Below, piece by piece: positions 44,797 to 53,952 of a stretch of 64,000 nucleotides of DNA. Made by a program: the position numbers and the translations under genes. The DNA is from Micromonospora humi. GTDB lineage: Bacteria > Actinomycetota > Actinomycetes > Mycobacteriales > Micromonosporaceae. Where the stretch lies: NCBI RefSeq assembly GCF_900090105.1, contig NZ_FMDM01000007.1, forward strand, positions 248,001-312,000. Reading direction: 5' to 3'. The notes beneath the pieces were generated by a model. It had not been told where the DNA came from, searched no databases, and saw only the letters and a program-made list of their open reading frames with translations. Position 1 is the first letter of the stretch. Each line of letters begins with the position of its first letter.

Positions 44797-45024
44797 GAGC
44801 TGAAGGCATCTGTCCCGGGAGCGGGTCACGGACAGTAGTCGCCGGCCGGTGTGCTCGCCGGGACGGGAGCGACCGGGACCGCCGACCGTCCGAGGGGTGG
44901 TCGGGGCCGGAAGCCGGCAGGATTAACGCGCCTGGTGGCGGGGCATCTGGGCCGCCATGGATGAAGAGCTCTCGCCGGAGGCGCTTACGACCGCTCCGGC
45001 TCTCCCCACAGGCCGGAGCGCGTC

Positions 45025-46530
45025 ATGAGCGCCGACGTGCAGACCGGCACCGTACGGACCAACGTGCCGGCCCGCCTCGACCGGCTGCCGTGGTCCCGCT
45101 GGCACTGGATGATCGTGATCGGTCTCGGCACGGTCTGGATCCTCGACGGCCTCGAGGTGACCATCGTCGGCAACCTGTCCGGCAAGCTGGCCGAGCCGGG
45201 CAGCGGTCTGGACATCACCCAGAGCCAGGTCACCGGCCTGGCCGCCGCGCTCTACGTGGCCGGCGCCTGCACCGGCGCGCTCTTCTTCGGCTGGCTCACC
45301 GACCGGTTCGGCCGCAAGAAGCTCTTCCTGCTGACCCTCGGCCTCTACCTGGTGGCCACCGCGCTGACCGCGCTCTCGTTCGACACCTGGTGGTTCTTCC
45401 TCTTCCGGTTCCTCACCGGCATGGGCATCGGCGGTGAGTACGCGGCCATCAACTCGGCCATCGACGAGCTGATCCCGGCCCGCCACCGCGGCCGGATCGA
45501 CATCATCATCAACGGCACCTTCTGGCTCGGTGCGGCGATCGGCGCGCTGCTGACCGTGCCGCTGCTCAACGGCCTGCCGACCAACCTCGGCTGGCGGGTG
45601 GCGTTCGGCCTGGGCGCGGTGCTCGGCGTGGTGATCCTGCTGGTCCGGCGGCACGTGCCGGAGAGTCCACGCTGGCTGTTCATCCACGGGCGGGCGGACG
45701 AGGCGAACCGCCTCGTCGACTCGGTCGAGAGCGAGGTCGAACGGGAGACCGGCAAGGACCTCGCCGAGGCCGACAACTACATCGAGATCCGGCAGCGGAA
45801 GAGCACCAACTTCCTGGAGATCGCGAAGACGCTGTTCCGCCGCTATCCGAAGCGCGCGACGCTGGGTTTCTCGCTCTTCATCGGCCAGGCGTTCCTCTAC
45901 AACGCGATCACCTTCGGCTTCGCCCAGATCCTGCAGACCTTCTTCGACGTCCCGCCCGGCAACAGCGGATACTTCTTCGCGGTCATCGCGGTCGGCAACC
46001 TGTTCGGCCCGCTGCTGCTCGGCCGGCTCTTCGACACGGTCGGCCGGGTGCCGATGATCGCCGGCTCGTACATCGGCTCGGGCGTGCTGCTGCTCGGCAC
46101 CGCCTGGCTCTTCCACGCCGGCGTGCTCACCGCGGTGACCATGACCGCGTGCTGGTGCGTGGTCCTCTTCTTCGCCTCCGCCGGCGCCAGCGCGGCGTAC
46201 CTGACGGTCAGCGAGATCTTCCCGATGGAGACCCGGGCCATGGCCATCGCGTTCTTCTACGCGATCGGCACCGCCGCGGGCGGCATCACCGGCCCGCTGC
46301 TCTTCGCCAAGCTGGTCGGCAGCGGCCAGGTCGGCGATACCGTGCTCGCATTCGTGATCGGCGCCTCCATCATGATCATTGGCGGTCTGGTGGAGCTGGC
46401 GCTCGGCGTCAAGGCCGAGGGGAAGTCCCTGGAGGACCTGGCCACTCCGCTCAGCGCCGAACAGGCGGGCGTGCCGGCGCAACGTGGCGCGGACAGCTCG
46501 ACCTCGACCACCGGCGCGAGCGCCGGCTGA
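45025..46530 (+). CDS. MFS transporter (sugar-transporter type)
   Basis: Encodes 501 aa with 12 predicted TMs. The MFS signature between TM2 and TM3 is GWLTDRFGRKKLF, the RHRGR and PESPRWLFIHGR motifs of the sugar-porter group follow, and the second half repeats GRLFDTVGRVPMIAG. DGLEVTIVGNLSG in TM1 resembles the metabolite:H+ symporter subgroup (aromatic acid and sialic-acid-like carriers). Substrate unknown. ATG 45025 has GGAG about eight bases upstream. Confidence 0.9.
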   Translation: MSADVQTGTVRTNVPARLDRLPWSRWHWMIVIGLGTVWILDGLEVTIVGNLSGKLAEPGSGLDITQSQVTGLAAALYVAGACTGALFFGWLTDRFGRKKLFLLTLGLYLVATALTALSFDTWWFFLFRFLTGMGIGGEYAAINSAIDELIPARHRGRIDIIINGTFWLGAAIGALLTVPLLNGLPTNLGWRVAFGLGAVLGVVILLVRRHVPESPRWLFIHGRADEANRLVDSVESEVERETGKDLAEADNYIEIRQRKSTNFLEIAKTLFRRYPKRATLGFSLFIGQAFLYNAITFGFAQILQTFFDVPPGNSGYFFAVIAVGNLFGPLLLGRLFDTVGRVPMIAGSYIGSGVLLLGTAWLFHAGVLTAVTMTACWCVVLFFASAGASAAYLTVSEIFPMETRAMAIAFFYAIGTAAGGITGPLLFAKLVGSGQVGDTVLAFVIGASIMIIGGLVELALGVKAEGKSLEDLATPLSAEQAGVPAQRGADSSTSTTGASAG

Positions 46531-46537
46531 CCCTCCG

Positions 46538-46584
46538 ACGACGCGCCGCCTCCGCCCGTCCTCCGGGCCGGGGCGGCGCGTCGT
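46538..46584. terminator. Bidirectional terminator
   Basis: ACGACGCGCCGCC and GGCGGCGCGTCGT form a perfect 13-bp stem around a 21-nt loop, between the convergent MFS and GH114-like genes. Confidence 0.75.
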
Positions 46585-46585
46585 G

Positions 46586-47458
46586 TCACGGCAGCGGGCA
46601 GGGCTCCCGCCAGGCGTCCAGAGCCCGGTCCTTGCGGATCGAGGCGAAGCCGTAGCCGGTCGCGGTGACGCAGGACGCGGCCCGGTCACCGGTGTACTCG
46701 ACGTGGAAGACCGGCTTGTCGGCGTCGACGAACGGCAGCAGCTTGGCGCACTCGCGGCGGCGTACGCACTCCTGGTTGACCGCGAAGTCGAAGTCGGGGG
46801 CCAACGCGGCCACCTGCGCCACGTCGTCCACCAGGCCGGGGGAGAGGTCGAGCCGACGGGCCAGCCCGGCCAGCCGGCGGTTGAACAGCAACTGCTCGTC
46901 GAAGCCCAGCGGGAAGCCGGAGCGGTGCCGGTAGCCGTCCGCGTCGTCGAGCGCCACCGCGCCGAAGCCCTTGCCCCGGCAGAGCCGGAACCGGTCGGCC
47001 AGCACCGGCGCCAGCGCGTCCCAGCGCCGGAGGTCCAGGAACCGACTCCCCGGACGGCCCGGCACCGCCGCGCCGCGCAGCGCGGCCGGAAAGCGGGTGG
47101 CGTCCGCGTCGCCGGCCGCGTACGTGCCGACCCGGACCTGGCAGACCAGCCGGCGGCCCCGGGCGCGCAACGCGGCGGTCTCGGCGGAGGTGGTCCGCAC
47201 CGGATCGAGGAGGAAGACGTCCGCGTCCACTGACACGTCCACCGGGCCGGCGAGCTGCCACTGCCACGTCCAACGGCGGGCCGACGCGGCCGGCCAGGGG
47301 GTGGGCGCTCCGGGTGGCACGGTGACCCGCTCCCGGCACGCCGGGACGGGCGCGAGCAGCAGCGCGGTCAGCGCCAGCGCCACGCCCCGGCACGGCCCTC
47401 GTCGGCGGACGTGGGCCGGCCGGGAGCGCGGCACGGCACACGCCGGCCGGATCCGCAA
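46586..47458 (-). CDS. GH114-like glycosidase lipoprotein
   Basis: Encodes 290 aa. A basic n-region and hydrophobic stretch end in the lipobox LLAPVPAC (Cys about 41), so it is probably a lipoprotein. The rest resembles the GH114/TM1410 TIM barrel: WQWQLAGPVDVSVDADVFLLD, VCQVRVGTYAAGDAD, KGFGAVALDDADGYRHRSGF with acidic catalytic candidates, and VNQECVRRREC. GH114 members cleave alpha-1,4-polygalactosamine. The best-placed start is TTG 47458, with GGGGAG six bases upstream; GTG 47434 is an alternative without a ribosome site. Confidence 0.75.
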   Translation of the reverse strand: MRIRPACAVPRSRPAHVRRRGPCRGVALALTALLLAPVPACRERVTVPPGAPTPWPAASARRWTWQWQLAGPVDVSVDADVFLLDPVRTTSAETAALRARGRRLVCQVRVGTYAAGDADATRFPAALRGAAVPGRPGSRFLDLRRWDALAPVLADRFRLCRGKGFGAVALDDADGYRHRSGFPLGFDEQLLFNRRLAGLARRLDLSPGLVDDVAQVAALAPDFDFAVNQECVRRRECAKLLPFVDADKPVFHVEYTGDRAASCVTATGYGFASIRKDRALDAWREPCPLP

Positions 47459-47536
47459 TGACAGCTCCCCGGACGCGGGCGACCCGACGCCGCCCCCGCC
47501 CGGTCAACGAGCGCCGGCCCGGTCACGACGCGCCGG

Positions 47537-48835
47537 TCAGCGCGGCGTGCCGAAGTCCTGCGTCCAGTACGGCCCGTTGCTGCGCGCCACGCCCACCCCG
47601 ATCTGGGTGAACGAGCAGTTCAGGATGTTCGCCCGGTGTCCCTCGGAGTTCATCCAGGCGTCCATCACGGCGGCCGGGCTCTGCTGGTTCCAGGCGACGT
47701 TCTCGCCGTACGCCCGCCACGTGTAACCGACCCGGTCGAGCCGCTGGCCCACGTCGCTGCCGTCGCTGCCGTCGTGCGACATCTTCTTGTGGTCGGCCTG
47801 GTCCTGGCTGTGCCGCTGGGCGGCGAGCGTCAACTTGGAGTTGACGGTCAGCGCCTTGCAGCCGGCCTTCGCCCGCTCCTGGTTCACGATGTCGACGACC
47901 TGCTGGAGTTCCGAGCTGAGGCCGCTGCCGGAGGAGGTGGTCCGGGCGCCGGTGTTGCTCGGTGCGCTGCTGCGCTCCAGCTGCCGCGACGGGGCCTTGG
48001 TCCGGCTGGGCCGGGGCGTGGCCTTCTTCGTCGGGCTGGGCTTCACGGTGGTCGGCACGGCCGTCGGGCTGGCGGACGGGGGGACCAGCGCGTCGGCGGA
48101 CGGTTCGCTCCCGGTCTGCTCCGGCGCGTCCGGGGCGACGATTGCCGGCGCGTCGGCGGAGGTCCGCTCGGCCGGGCCGTCGCCACCGGGCAGCAGCACG
48201 GCACCGACTCCCAGGCTCACCACCAGCGTCGCGGCGGCGGCGGCGCCGCCGATCACCAGCGGGCGGGAGAGCCGTCGCCGCTGGCGGTGCCGGTTGTCGT
48301 CGGGCGGGGTGTCGGTCACCGGTTGCCAGGCCGCGGTGGGCTGTGCCCAGGCGCCGGCCGGCTGCTCCTCGCCGTTCCACCGGTCCCGCTGCTCGTCGCC
48401 GTTCCACCGGTCCCGGTCCGCCGGATAGGGGCCGGCCGGCGCGAACGGCGCAGGCGGGCCGTATCCGGTCTCGGCGGCACCGTGGCCGTGGTCCGACGCG
48501 GCGGCGTAACCCGGCTGCGCGGCGAGGTGCCCGGTCCGCTCGTCGGCGTATCCCGGCTGCTCGGTGGCGTACCCGGGCTGCTCGGTGACGTATCCGGGCC
48601 GCGCGGCGGGGTCGTACCCGGCCGGGCCGTGTCCAGGGCCGTCGACGTCGCCGTAACGGCCGGCGTCGAGGGTGGGCGGCAGGTGGCCGGCGGGCGGTTG
48701 GGCCGGTTCGTCCCCGAAGAGGTACGACGACCGCGGCTCGGGCCGGTCGCTGAGCCACGCCGGACCCTGGTCGGTCGGCTGCTCCGGGCGCCGGGAGGCG
48801 TCATCCGGGTCGATCGGGTCGGTCCAGCGGTACAC
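47537..48835 (-). CDS. Membrane-anchored CAP (SCP/PR-1) domain protein
   Basis: Encodes 432 aa from GTG 48835, preceded by GGAGGGGACAGG. About 190 disordered cytoplasmic residues with EQPGYATEQPGYADE and DRWNGDEQRDRWNGEEQ repeats lead to a TM (about 193-216), then a Ser/Thr/Pro/Lys linker (about 220-305) and a C-terminal CAP domain (about 310-432: VDIVNQERAKAGCKALTVNS, HSQDQADHKKMSHDG, YGENVAWNQQSPAAVMDAW, SEGHRANILN). The conserved His and Glu residues of CAP are present. Bacterial CAP proteins act at the cell surface and are often induced at sporulation or under stress; activity is not defined. Confidence 0.88.
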   Translation of the reverse strand: MYRWTDPIDPDDASRRPEQPTDQGPAWLSDRPEPRSSYLFGDEPAQPPAGHLPPTLDAGRYGDVDGPGHGPAGYDPAARPGYVTEQPGYATEQPGYADERTGHLAAQPGYAAASDHGHGAAETGYGPPAPFAPAGPYPADRDRWNGDEQRDRWNGEEQPAGAWAQPTAAWQPVTDTPPDDNRHRQRRRLSRPLVIGGAAAAATLVVSLGVGAVLLPGGDGPAERTSADAPAIVAPDAPEQTGSEPSADALVPPSASPTAVPTTVKPSPTKKATPRPSRTKAPSRQLERSSAPSNTGARTTSSGSGLSSELQQVVDIVNQERAKAGCKALTVNSKLTLAAQRHSQDQADHKKMSHDGSDGSDVGQRLDRVGYTWRAYGENVAWNQQSPAAVMDAWMNSEGHRANILNCSFTQIGVGVARSNGPYWTQDFGTPR

Positions 48836-49212
48836 GCCTGTCCCCTCCACGGGTCGGTTGCGGGCCGGGGTGACGCTACGGGTGCGCCCGAGCTGCGGCA
48901 ACGTGGCTAAGAAAGAGTTAAGGCGAAGCCGACCGCAAGGGTGAGGCGTTCACACATTCCTCAGGGCGTACAGTAAAGGCGTCCGGACAGAGCGTGTCCG
49001 CGCCTTGTGGCAGCCCCCCGGCGAGTGGCCCGGCCGACGTGGAGATGATCTACGGCCTGCGTCAACTTGACGAAGGAGGGGGGTTCGGCTCAATATGTAG
49101 GTGTCGCCAGTCGCGCCCAGTCATGCCCCGACACATCGGAGCATTGGCAGCCGCGAACATCATGGGCGCGCGTTGGCCGGCCTTTCCGGCAGCGCATATC
49201 GAGGAGTTCAGC
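48836..49212. other. 377-bp intergenic region with divergent promoters
   Basis: No gene is supported here. For the plus strand, TTGACG (49067-49072) and CAATAT (49091-49096) form a possible -35/-10 pair with an 18-bp spacer. A TACAGT box lies near 48968. The minus-strand promoter of the CAP gene probably lies in the less GC-rich stretch 48900-48930. Confidence 0.4.
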
Positions 49213-49407
49213 ATGGCGAAGGCCCTCTACGGCCACGTAGGTGCAGCGTCCGACCGGCGTCTGCTCGACGAGGCCACCCGACTGCGTGCCAGGGTTCAGG
49301 CACTGGAGTTCGAGATCACGCGTCTGCGCGCCGAGAACGATCGGCTCGCGGCGGCGGCGGCGGAGGCGGACGACCTCCTCCGGCTCGCCGAGCCCGCGCT
49401 GACCTGA
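49213..49407 (+). CDS. Small coiled-coil protein (64 aa)
   Basis: Encodes 64 aa from ATG 49213, with GAGGAG at good spacing; a longer open frame from 48994 lacks a ribosome site. Residues about 18-58 form a single heptad-rich helix (LLDEATRLRARVQALEFEIT, then RAENDRLAAAAAEADDLL), so it probably dimerises. No known family name comes to mind, but small proteins of this kind are common in actinobacteria. It is monocistronic and ended by a hairpin at 49448-49475. Confidence 0.7.
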   Translation: MAKALYGHVGAASDRRLLDEATRLRARVQALEFEITRLRAENDRLAAAAAEADDLLRLAEPALT

Positions 49408-49447
49408 GTTCCGGTCGTCGGAAAACTGAATCGCACCACACCGAAAA

Positions 49448-49475
49448 GCGCGCCGACACTTCAGTGCCGGCGCGC
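49448..49475 (+). terminator. Terminator of the small coiled-coil gene
   Basis: GCGCGCCG...CAC pairs with GTG...CGGCGCGC around TTCA, with one A-C mismatch. Confidence 0.65.
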
Positions 49476-49515
49476 AGCCATGTACGTACCCTTTTCGCCG
49501 TTGTTCGCAATTCTC

Positions 49516-49566
49516 GATCTTGCGGTGGCTCCGGGAAATTGCGTCCGGTAATTGTGATCTTGCGGT
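49516..49566 (+). repeat. GATCTTGCGGT direct repeat upstream of smc
   Basis: The 11-mer occurs at 49516-49526 and 49556-49566, 40 bp apart, in a stretch that is less GC-rich than the rest of the window. The wider gap 49408-49720 holds no gene I can support. Confidence 0.6.
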
Positions 49567-49651
49567 TTTCGCCCGACCGGGGCGGCGGATACGGAAAGCG
49601 GACAGCCCCCCGCCGGGTGGGTCGCGTGCCGGTGCGCTCCCGGTCGCGGGT

Positions 49652-49657
49652 TAGTCT
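49652..49657 (+). promoter_or_regulatory. -10 box TAGTCT of smc
   Basis: TAGTCT predicts a start near 49664, about 57 nt before GTG 49721. Confidence 0.45.
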
Positions 49658-49720
49658 GCGGGTTCACCAGGTCCGCGCAGCCGGCGACGGTACGGCGACC
49701 ACCGGACGAGGATCGAGAAG

Positions 49721-52700
49721 GTGCATCTCAAGAGCCTGACGGTGCGGGGCTTCAAGTCCTTCGCCTCCGCCACGACGCTGAAGCTGGAGCCGGGGATCAC
49801 CTGCGTGGTGGGCCCGAACGGCTCCGGCAAGTCCAACGTCGTCGACGCCATCGCCTGGGTGCTCGGCGAGCAGGGCGCCAAGGCGCTACGCGGCGGCAAG
49901 ATGGAGGACGTCATCTTCGCCGGCACCGCCGGGCGGGCGCCGCTGGGCCGGGCCGAGGTCACCCTCACCATCGACAACACCGACGGCGCGCTGCCGATCG
50001 AGTACACCGAGGTCTCCATCACCCGCCGGATGTTCCGCTCCGGCGAGAGCGAGTACGAGATCAACGGTGACTCCTGCCGCCTGCTCGACATCCAGGAGCT
50101 GCTCTCCGACTCCGGCATCGGCCGGGAGATGCACATCATCGTCGGGCAGGGCCGGCTCGACGGCATGCTGCACGCCAAGCCGGAGGACCGCCGGTCCTTC
50201 ATCGAGGAGGCGGCCGGCGTCCTCAAGCACCGCAAGCGCAAGGAGAAGGCGCTGCGGAAGCTCGACGCGATGCAGGTGAACCTCAACCGGCTGACCGACC
50301 TCACCGCCGAGCTGCGCCGCCAGCTCAAGCCGCTGGGCCGGCAGGCCGAGGTGGCCCGGCGCGCCGCCGCCATCCAGGCCAACCTGCGCGACGCCCGGCT
50401 CCGGCTGCTCGCCGACGACCTGCACACGCTGCGGACCACGCTCGACAGGGAGATCGCCGACGAGACCGCGCTGCGTGAGCGGCGTGAGCAGATCGAGGGC
50501 GAGCACGGCGAGGTGCAGGGCCGGCTCGGCGAGCTGGAGGCGGCCCTGGCCGAGGACGCCCCGCTGCTCGCGGCCGCCCAGGACACCTGGTACCGCCTCT
50601 CCGCGCTGCAGGAGCGGTTCCGCTCCATCGAGCAGCTCGCCCGGGAACGGCTGCGTCACCTCAGCGCCACCGGCGACGACGAGCGCCCCGGCCGCGACCC
50701 GGAGCAACTGGAGGCGGAGTCGCGGCGGGTCCGCGAGCAGGAGGAGGAGCTGCGCGCCGCGCTCACCGACGACCAGATCCGGCTCGCCGAGGCGGTCGAG
50801 CACCGGCAGGAGCTGGAACGGCAGCTCGCCGCCGCCGAACGGGAACTGGTGACCGCCGCCAAGGCCATCGCCGACCGGCGGGAGGGGCTGGCCCGGCTGA
50901 CCGGTCAGGTCAACTCCGCCCGGGCCCGCACCACGAGCGCGGGCGAGGAGATCGAACGGCTCGCCGCCGCGCACACCGACGCGCTCGGCCGGGCCGAGAA
51001 GGCGCAGGCCGACCTGGACGCGGTCGCCGAGCAGTCCACCGAGGCCGACCGGGACAACGCCGACCTGGACGCCCGGCACGCCGAGGCGGTGGCCGTGCAC
51101 GAGCAGGCCCAGGCGGCGGTGCGCAGCCTCACCGACGGTGAACGTGCCGCCGAGAAGGACGCCGCGACCTGGAAGGCCCGCGAGGAGGCGCTCGCGCTCG
51201 GCCTGCGTCGCAAGGACGGCGCCGGGGCGCTGCTGGCCCGCGCCGACCAGGTGCCCGGCCTGCTCGGCAGCCTGGCCGGGCTGCTCACCGTCGCCCCCGG
51301 CGACGAGGCGGCGCTCGCCGCCGCGTTGGGCGGGCTCGCCGACGCGGTGGCGGTCAGCGGCGTGGACGAGGCCGTCGAGGCGATGCGGCTGCTCAAGATC
51401 TCCGACGCCGGGCGGGCCGGCCTGCTGGTCGGCAGCCCCGCCGGGCCCGGCATGGACGGCACCGCCGACGCGCTGCGCCCGAAGCTGCCCGACGGCGCCC
51501 GCTGGGCGCCCGACCTGGTGGAGTGCGCCGCCGGCATCCGCCCCGCCGTGCACCGGGCGCTGCGCGACGTGGCGCTCGTCGACGACCTCGCCGCCGCGGC
51601 CGACCTGGTCGCCGCGAACCCGGAGCTGCGCGCGGTCACTCCCGACGGCGACGTGGTCGGGGCGTACGCGGCGGCCGGCGGGTCCGCCAAGGCGCCCAGC
51701 TTCATCGAGGTGCAGGCCGCCGTCGAGGAGGCCCGGACCAACCGGGCCACCGCCGAACGCGCCGCCGCCGAGCTGCGCGACCAGTTGACGCAGGCCCGCG
51801 AAGAGGTGACCGTCGCCAAGGAGGCGGTGCAGCACGCCGCCGCCGCCAAGCGGGAGGCGGAGAGCCACCGCAACGCCGCCGCCCGCCGGCTCGCCGAACT
51901 GGGCGCGGCGGCCCGCTCGGCCAAGGCCGAGACCGACCGGCTCGGTGAGTCGCGGTCCCGCGCCGAGGCGGCCCGGGAACGCGACCTGACGACGCTCGCC
52001 GAGTTGGAGGAGCGGCTGCGGCTGGCCGAGACGACTCCGATCGACGCCGAACCGTCCACCGAGGAACGTGACCAGCTCGCCGCGATGGTGCCGCAGGCCC
52101 GGCAGAACGAGATGGAGGTCCGGCTCGCGGTGCGTACCGCCGAGGAGCGGGTCGCCTCGATCGCCGGTCGGGCCGACTCGCTGGCCCGGCAGGCCACCGC
52201 CGAGCGGGCGGCGCGGGAGCGCGCCGCCGCCCGGCGCGCGGCCCGCACCCGGGGCGCGGAGATCGCGCGGGCCGTGGTCGGCGGCACCCGCGAGGCGCTC
52301 ACCCGACTCACCGTCTCCCTCGCCCGGGCCGAGGAGCACCGCGACGCCGTCGCCCGCGAACGCGCCGCCCGCGAGGCCGAGCTGTCCGAGGTACGCGGCG
52401 CGGCCAAGCGCCTCGCCGCCGAGCTGGAGCGACTCACCAGCCAGGTGCACCGGGACGAGGTGGCCCGCGCCGAGCAACGGCTGCGCATCGAGCAGTTGGA
52501 GGCCAAGGCCGCCGAGGACTTCGGGCTGGACGTGCCCACGCTGGTCGCCGAGTACGGCCCGGACCAACCGGTCCCGCCCACCGACGCCGACGTCGCGCTC
52601 GCCGAGTCCGACGGCCGGCCGGTGCCCGAGCCGGTCCGCTACGAGCGGCCGGTGCAGGAGAAGCGGGCCGCCAAGGCGGAGCGGGAGTTGACGCTGCTCG

Positions 52701-53320
52701 GCAAGGTGAACCCGCTCGCGCTGGAGGAGTTCGCCGCGCTGGAGGAACGCTTCAAGTTCCTCTCCGAGCAGCTGGAGGACCTGAAGGCCACCCGGCGTGA
52801 CCTGCTCACCGTGGTCAAGGACGTGGACGAGCGGATCCTGGAGGTCTTCGCCAGCGCGTTCGAGGACACGGCGCGGGAGTTCGAGCAGGTCTTCACCGTG
52901 CTCTTCCCCGGCGGCGAGGGGCGGCTCATCCTCACCGACCCGGAGGACCTGCTCACCACCGGCGTCGAGGTGGAGGCCCGGCCGCCGGGCAAGAAGATCA
53001 AGCGGCTGTCGCTGCTCTCCGGCGGCGAGCGGTCGTTGACCGCGGTGGCCATGCTGGTGGCGATCTTCCGCGCCCGGCCCAGCCCGTTCTACATCATGGA
53101 CGAGGTGGAGGCGGCGCTCGACGACGTCAACCTGGGCCGACTGATCACGTTGCTGGCACAGTTGCGGGAGAAGAGCCAACTGATCGTGATCACCCACCAG
53201 AAGCGGACCATGGAGATCGCCGACGCGCTCTACGGCGTGACCATGCGCAGCGGCGTGACCCAGGTGATCAGCCAGCGGCTCAACCGGGCCGAGGACGACG
53301 GGCAGGAGACAGACGAGTGA
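49721..53320 (+). CDS. smc: Chromosome segregation ATPase SMC
   Basis: Encodes 1199 aa, a normal bacterial SMC length. The N-terminal head has Walker [10 protein letters not shown] (about 33-41) and [20 protein letters not shown]; the C-terminal head has the signature [14 protein letters not shown] and Walker [13 protein letters not shown]. Between them are long coiled coils (about 165-500 and 665-1010) and a globular hinge (about 505-650). It loads with ScpAB and organises the nucleoid with ParB. GTG 49721 has GAGAAG just upstream. It overlaps the HAD gene (GTGA) rather than being followed by ftsY. Confidence 0.97.
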   Translation: MHLKSLTVRGFKSFASATTLKLEPGITCVVGPNGSGKSNVVDAIAWVLGEQGAKALRGGKMEDVIFAGTAGRAPLGRAEVTLTIDNTDGALPIEYTEVSITRRMFRSGESEYEINGDSCRLLDIQELLSDSGIGREMHIIVGQGRLDGMLHAKPEDRRSFIEEAAGVLKHRKRKEKALRKLDAMQVNLNRLTDLTAELRRQLKPLGRQAEVARRAAAIQANLRDARLRLLADDLHTLRTTLDREIADETALRERREQIEGEHGEVQGRLGELEAALAEDAPLLAAAQDTWYRLSALQERFRSIEQLARERLRHLSATGDDERPGRDPEQLEAESRRVREQEEELRAALTDDQIRLAEAVEHRQELERQLAAAERELVTAAKAIADRREGLARLTGQVNSARARTTSAGEEIERLAAAHTDALGRAEKAQADLDAVAEQSTEADRDNADLDARHAEAVAVHEQAQAAVRSLTDGERAAEKDAATWKAREEALALGLRRKDGAGALLARADQVPGLLGSLAGLLTVAPGDEAALAAALGGLADAVAVSGVDEAVEAMRLLKISDAGRAGLLVGSPAGPGMDGTADALRPKLPDGARWAPDLVECAAGIRPAVHRALRDVALVDDLAAAADLVAANPELRAVTPDGDVVGAYAAAGGSAKAPSFIEVQAAVEEARTNRATAERAAAELRDQLTQAREEVTVAKEAVQHAAAAKREAESHRNAAARRLAELGAAARSAKAETDRLGESRSRAEAARERDLTTLAELEERLRLAETTPIDAEPSTEERDQLAAMVPQARQNEMEVRLAVRTAEERVASIAGRADSLARQATAERAARERAAARRAARTRGAEIARAVVGGTREALTRLTVSLARAEEHRDAVARERAAREAELSEVRGAAKRLAAELERLTSQVHRDEVARAEQRLRIEQLEAKAAEDFGLDVPTLVAEYGPDQPVPPTDADVALAESDGRPVPEPVRYERPVQEKRAAKAERELTLLGKVNPLALEEFAALEERFKFLSEQLEDLKATRRDLLTVVKDVDERILEVFASAFEDTAREFEQVFTVLFPGGEGRLILTDPEDLLTTGVEVEARPPGKKIKRLSLLSGGERSLTAVAMLVAIFRARPSPFYIMDEVEAALDDVNLGRLITLLAQLREKSQLIVITHQKRTMEIADALYGVTMRSGVTQVISQRLNRAEDDGQETDE

Positions 53321-53937
53321 GTCGGGAACGCGCCACGGCGCTCCTGGTGGACTTCGACGGCGTGCTGCGCCGCTGGGACCCGGCGGTGGCCGCCGGCGTC
53401 GAGCGGGAGTACGGGCTCACCGAGGGTGTCCTCGGTGAGATCGCGATGTCCTGGGGGCTGCTCCAGCCGGTGCTCGTCGGACAGATGAGCCACGCCGCGT
53501 GGATGGCGAGCGTGGCCGACGCGCTCACCCCCTCGCTCGGCGACCCGGCCCGGGCCCGCGCGGCGGTCGACGAGTGGCAGCGCTACCGCGGCGAGGTCGA
53601 CCCGGACGTGCTGGCGTTCGTGCGCGAGGTGCGGGCGGCCGGCATCCGGGTCGGGCTGGGCACCAACGCCACCGACCTGCTCGACGCCGACCTGGCCGCG
53701 CTGGGCCTGACCGACGAGCTGGACGTGGTGGTCAACTCCTCGGTGGTCGGCGTGCACAAGCCGGCGAAGGAATACTTCCAGGCCGCCTGCGCGGCGCTGG
53801 ACACCCCGCCGGCCCGGGTGCTCTTCGTCGACGACCAGGACCGCGCGGTGGCCGGCGCCCGGGTCGCCGGGCTCTCCGCGCACCGCTGGAGCGGGCCGGC
53901 CGACCTGCGTTACCTGCGCGCGGCACTGGCCTACTGA
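53317..53937 (+). CDS. HAD-superfamily hydrolase
   Basis: Encodes 206 aa. Motif I is VDFDGVLRRW (nucleophile Asp and acid Asp), motif II GLGTNATD, motif III Lys in VVGVHKPAKEYF, and motif IV LFVDDQDRAVAGA. It is a typical subclass IA HAD phosphatase with a helical cap between motifs I and II. The substrate is unknown. It starts inside the smc stop codon and so is co-translated with it. Confidence 0.9.
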   Translation: MSRERATALLVDFDGVLRRWDPAVAAGVEREYGLTEGVLGEIAMSWGLLQPVLVGQMSHAAWMASVADALTPSLGDPARARAAVDEWQRYRGEVDPDVLAFVREVRAAGIRVGLGTNATDLLDADLAALGLTDELDVVVNSSVVGVHKPAKEYFQAACAALDTPPARVLFVDDQDRAVAGARVAGLSAHRWSGPADLRYLRAALAY

Positions 53938-53952
53938 GCCGGCCGCCCCGCG

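Noticed and set aside
47384-47458. GTG 47434 or 47383 as start of the GH114-like gene
   Set aside because: Neither has a ribosome site. TTG 47458 has GGGGAG at 6 bases, though it remains uncertain.
49886-53197. 1103-codon frame antisense to smc
   Set aside because: It is the complement-frame shadow of the coiled-coil coding sequence; SMC motifs are all on the plus strand.
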